Of a stretch of DNA of 64,000 nt, positions 61,065-64,000 are shown piece after piece (position 1 is the stretch's first letter; each line of letters starts with the position of its first letter). The position numbers were made by a program, and so were the translations under genes. The stretch lies in contig CM029366.1 of assembly GCA_017165825.1 (NCBI GenBank), forward strand, positions 27,757,159 through 27,821,158. Direction: 5' to 3'. This stretch comes from Hepsetus odoe. Taxonomy: Eukaryota; Chordata; Actinopteri; Characiformes; Hepsetidae. Below the pieces are notes generated by a model that saw only the letters and a list, made by a program, of their open reading frames with translations, was not told the DNA's origin and did no database searches.

Positions 61065-63954
61065 ATGAAACTGTTTTTGAGCGAAGGGAACCCGCACTGT
61101 GTGAAAGTGCTGGCGGCGCTGGAGCACGCCGGGGTGAAATGTGACTTAGAGATGGTCTGTCACGAGGGTGAGTGACACACACTCAGCTGCTGTTCTGCCT
61201 TAGATTAAACCGTAACTATAAGGAGAGGCTGCCCTAATTGCTTACAGGTTACAGTGTAACCTGGTCCTTCTCCTGGTCGTGCTGTTTCAGTGCCTCGTTC
61301 AGGGACGCTTTTACTCTTAATCCAAATTAAAGTGCCTATTTCAGAGTAATTGTTTTTGTGACGTCACAAACACCGGCAGTCTACCATAGAGAGATGCCAC
61401 AGACTACAGCAGTTCAGTGTCACCCAGGGACACTCAGGACAGCTGTATAGCAGCTGCTCATTTATGTTTGACACAGCTTTTATTGTTGTTTTCTTTTTGC
61501 GTAATGAATAATAAGCATAATTTATAAACATCTTGTACTGAACATGAGTTTTGATTTCCCCTTAAGCAATTTTAATTAAGCTATGGATGGAAGTCCCCAT
61601 TTTCATTTTATTAAAGAACCGTTGACACTGATAGAATGCAAAACTGAAGCTTGCAAAGTGAGGCTTCACTTAAAAGAATAAAAATCATATTAAAACTGGG
61701 ATCGTGATTCATTGTTCAGTGCGATTTCATTTTACAGCCTCGGCTCTTTAGACTGGTAGGTCTATCTGCTTTCCATCTGTGTATGTATATATAGTTTTTG
61801 TGATGTCATAAAAACAAGTTCGCAGTGTCCCACGTACAGCAGTGTAGTCTCACCCACTGACGCAAAAGATGAGGAAATTATTTGGCACAACACCGGGATC
61901 CAATTAGATCTTATTTACGTATATTAGTCCTAAAGGCGAAGTAACAAAACCAGACTATCGTGTTTTGGATTATGGTACTCATCTAGCAAAGTGCATGCGT
62001 TACCCTTTTTATATATAATCAAAATTAACTTTTGCCTTTTTAATTTTTTCATTTCCAACCTTTCTTAATCACATAGTTTTGAGCAGGTTGTTTTTTTTTT
62101 TCATCTGTGCCTTTGAGACTGAAACAGTTTATGTGCCACTAATTTGTAAAGCAGTCCAGGCTGAAACATGGCATATAATTAACCGGAGCTGGTGGCTGCA
62201 CTTCTGTAAAGTCTGTAGTTAAATATGCGTGTTAATAACATGTGATTCACCAAAACAATGAAATGGGAGTTTTATATCTTAATCCGTTTTTACATATTAG
62301 ATCAGACTCTTGTATTACATTATGAAGCAGTATGCATGGACTAGTCAGCTATCTTTATTTGTGCATTTTACACGTGTCCAGTAATAATTTTGAGTAGTTT
62401 TCATCACAAACCTGATAAGATGGTCCTGTTGCCTGTTTGTCTCTGGTTGGCCTAAATGTCTGCATGTCTCTGTTTGGTTTCTTTTTTCCAGAGCGATTGG
62501 TGCCCTTTCTAAATCGTCCTGTCTTGCCTGTGCTGCTGCTTTCTACCGGGCAGCAGCTCTTCAGTCCTAACGCCATCTGCCAGTGAGAGCCTTTTAATAT
62601 AATCCTAAACCTGGCACTGTGAGCTCTGACTCTGGGGAACAAAGGCTGCTTGGGTTGTTGTCTTAAAAGTACATGTCTCCACAGATACCTGTTTGAGGTT
62701 GCTGGGAAAGAGTCCAGTGATTGGAGCAATCAGTTACTGGAATGGGAAGCAACAGAACTACAGGTCAGGATCTGCTGCAGCAGAGACATAATAATGTTAA
62801 TGATGTTAATCATCCAGCTACAGATCTAGAGATCAAGTCAAGCATCCCTTTTCTGTGTGTGTGTTTGTGTTTATAAGATATAAATACCTTTGGTGAAATC
62901 TAATAATTGATGACTTTTGAATGTTTTTATCAGCTCTGAGGACATTTAGCTTGTTATACGGCGTTAATAACTGGTATGTGCGTCTGTTAGCCTGCACTGC
63001 TGCATGCACTCCACAAACTGATACTACAAGGGAAATCCACTGAGGCCGGCCTGATGCTGAAGGAACCTCTGAGTTGGCTGCAGCAGTTCCTGAACAAAAG
63101 GACCACACCATTCCTGACCGGGGTAAGTAACGTTCATTATGCAAACTTTATTGCTCACTTCTCTTTTTCTGCCCACAATCTGATCCTTCTAAAGTCAGGC
63201 CTCACATTGTTTAAATGTATTTATTTCCGTTTACATCTGTTATTTATAGTTTTGATTTGTTTCAGGAAGCAGTGGCAGTGGCAGACATTGCCGTGTGGGC
63301 AGCTCTTTACCCAGTTTTGTCAGACTCAGCTTTTGAAACTGGTGAGAAGGAAACGTTATTTTTTCTTATCAACAGTTTCATTTGTTTTAATTTTGGACTG
63401 TGTTCATTGTATCTCTGTTTCTCAATCTTTTTGATTTATTATTTGATATATATATATATATATTTTTTTTAAGTATTTCAATTTTACTTTTGAATGCATT
63501 TGTAACTTAAAAAGCTTCATATGCTTCAAAACGTTTTAATAGCTGTGCGACACTCTAAGCAGTCTGTGTCTGTCTGTAGGTGATTTGCGGACGGTGCAGG
63601 GCTGGTTTGAGCGTGTAGGTCAGCAACCTGCATGTGAGGCAGCAGCTCAGAGGATCCTGCAGGGGAAAGAAGTTGCCCTGAAGAGTTTCCTTCAGAAGCA
63701 GCCAGCTCCACATATACAGCGAAAGGACAGCCCACCCAGTGTCAATGCCACAGAGGTACACAATTCCCTTTTTAAATGGAAGAGAGAGCTGGATGTACTG
63801 GTGGAAAGTCATGTTTTGGAGTATGTAATGCTTTTAATCTTTAGATGGAGGACTCACAGCCTGTTCTGACAGCAGAAGACATTGAGGCGGCCGCACAGGC
63901 CTGGAGTAGAGGACTTCCCGACTCTCCAGACAGCACAAAGAAGAAGCACCCTAT
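61065..63954 (+). CDS. mars1: Cytosolic methionyl-tRNA synthetase, N-terminal GST-like part (gene continues beyond window)
   Basis: Exons 61065-61167, 62492-62582, 62685-62763, 62991-63122, 63266-63341, 63580-63755 and 63845-63954 join in phase to 255 residues plus two bases. The start MKLFLSEGNPHCVKVLAALE corresponds to human MRLFVSDG. QWLEWEATELQ-like LEWEATELQPALLHAL, PFLTG and ADIAVWAALYPVLSD form the GST-C fold; residues 205-255 match the linker (LQKQPAP, ALTAEDIEAAAQAW-like) before the catalytic core. The enzyme charges initiator and elongator tRNA-Met with methionine; the GST-like domain docks it in the multi-synthetase complex. The catalytic HIGH-like and KMSKS motifs lie right of the window. 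It is divergently arranged with arhgap9, as in mammals. Confidence 0.96.
61168..62491 (+). other. mars1: mars1 intron 1
   Basis: A 1.3-kb intron bounded by donor gtgagt and acceptor cttttttccag. AT-rich; no other feature recognised. Confidence 0.7.
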
Positions 63955-64000
63955 GTAAGATACTATCCCATCCTGGGATAGGGGGCTACGCCTTGTGGAA

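Overview
The window is teleost-type vertebrate DNA. It has multi-exon genes with GT/AG introns, dense (CA)n and (TA)n microsatellites, tRNA-derived SINEs, and Tc1/mariner and RTE-type transposon fossils. The mix of repeats looks like an otophysan fish, but I cannot name a species. There are no prokaryotic features.

Three protein genes are present. (1) Plus strand, 5770-12619: the 3' seven exons of a ZEB-family zinc-finger repressor. The first exon lies left of the window. It has the N-terminal finger cluster, the isolated finger that precedes the homeodomain in ZEB1/ZEB2, a PLDLS CtBP motif and the C-terminal three-finger cluster. The homeodomain itself is missing. (2) Minus strand, 21336-44118 (coding), with a probable non-coding first exon near 57.8 kb: a complete arhgap9 gene of 20 coding exons whose phases join without a break into 878 codons (SH3, WW, PH, RhoGAP). 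(3) Plus strand, 61065 to the right edge: the first seven exons of mars1 (cytosolic methionyl-tRNA synthetase), covering its GST-like N-terminal domain.

Layout: 1-5769 is intron of the ZEB gene and contains a 4.57 kb almost perfect palindrome. 5770-14505 holds the ZEB exons and 3'UTR. 14506-20840 is intergenic, with Tc1-like and MITE-like fossils. 20840-57759 is arhgap9, with many SINEs, Tc1 remnants and an RTE fragment in its introns. 57760-61064 is the arhgap9/mars1 head-to-head intergenic region, containing two CpG-rich promoters separated by SINE and RTE insertions. 61065-64000 is mars1.

The most interesting result is the gene pair itself. In mammals ZEB1 lies beside and converges on ARHGAP12, and ZEB2 does the same with ARHGAP15. 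Here a homeodomain-less ZEB gene converges on arhgap9, whose other neighbour is mars1, as in mammals. The simplest reading is a third vertebrate ZEB ohnolog, lost in mammals and kept in this fish lineage with a changed domain set. Its proximal 3'UTR also lacks the miR-200-type target heptamers that characterise ZEB1/ZEB2. The three genes have no obvious shared pathway: a transcriptional repressor, a Rho-family GTPase regulator and a translation enzyme. Their association is inherited synteny rather than a functional cluster.
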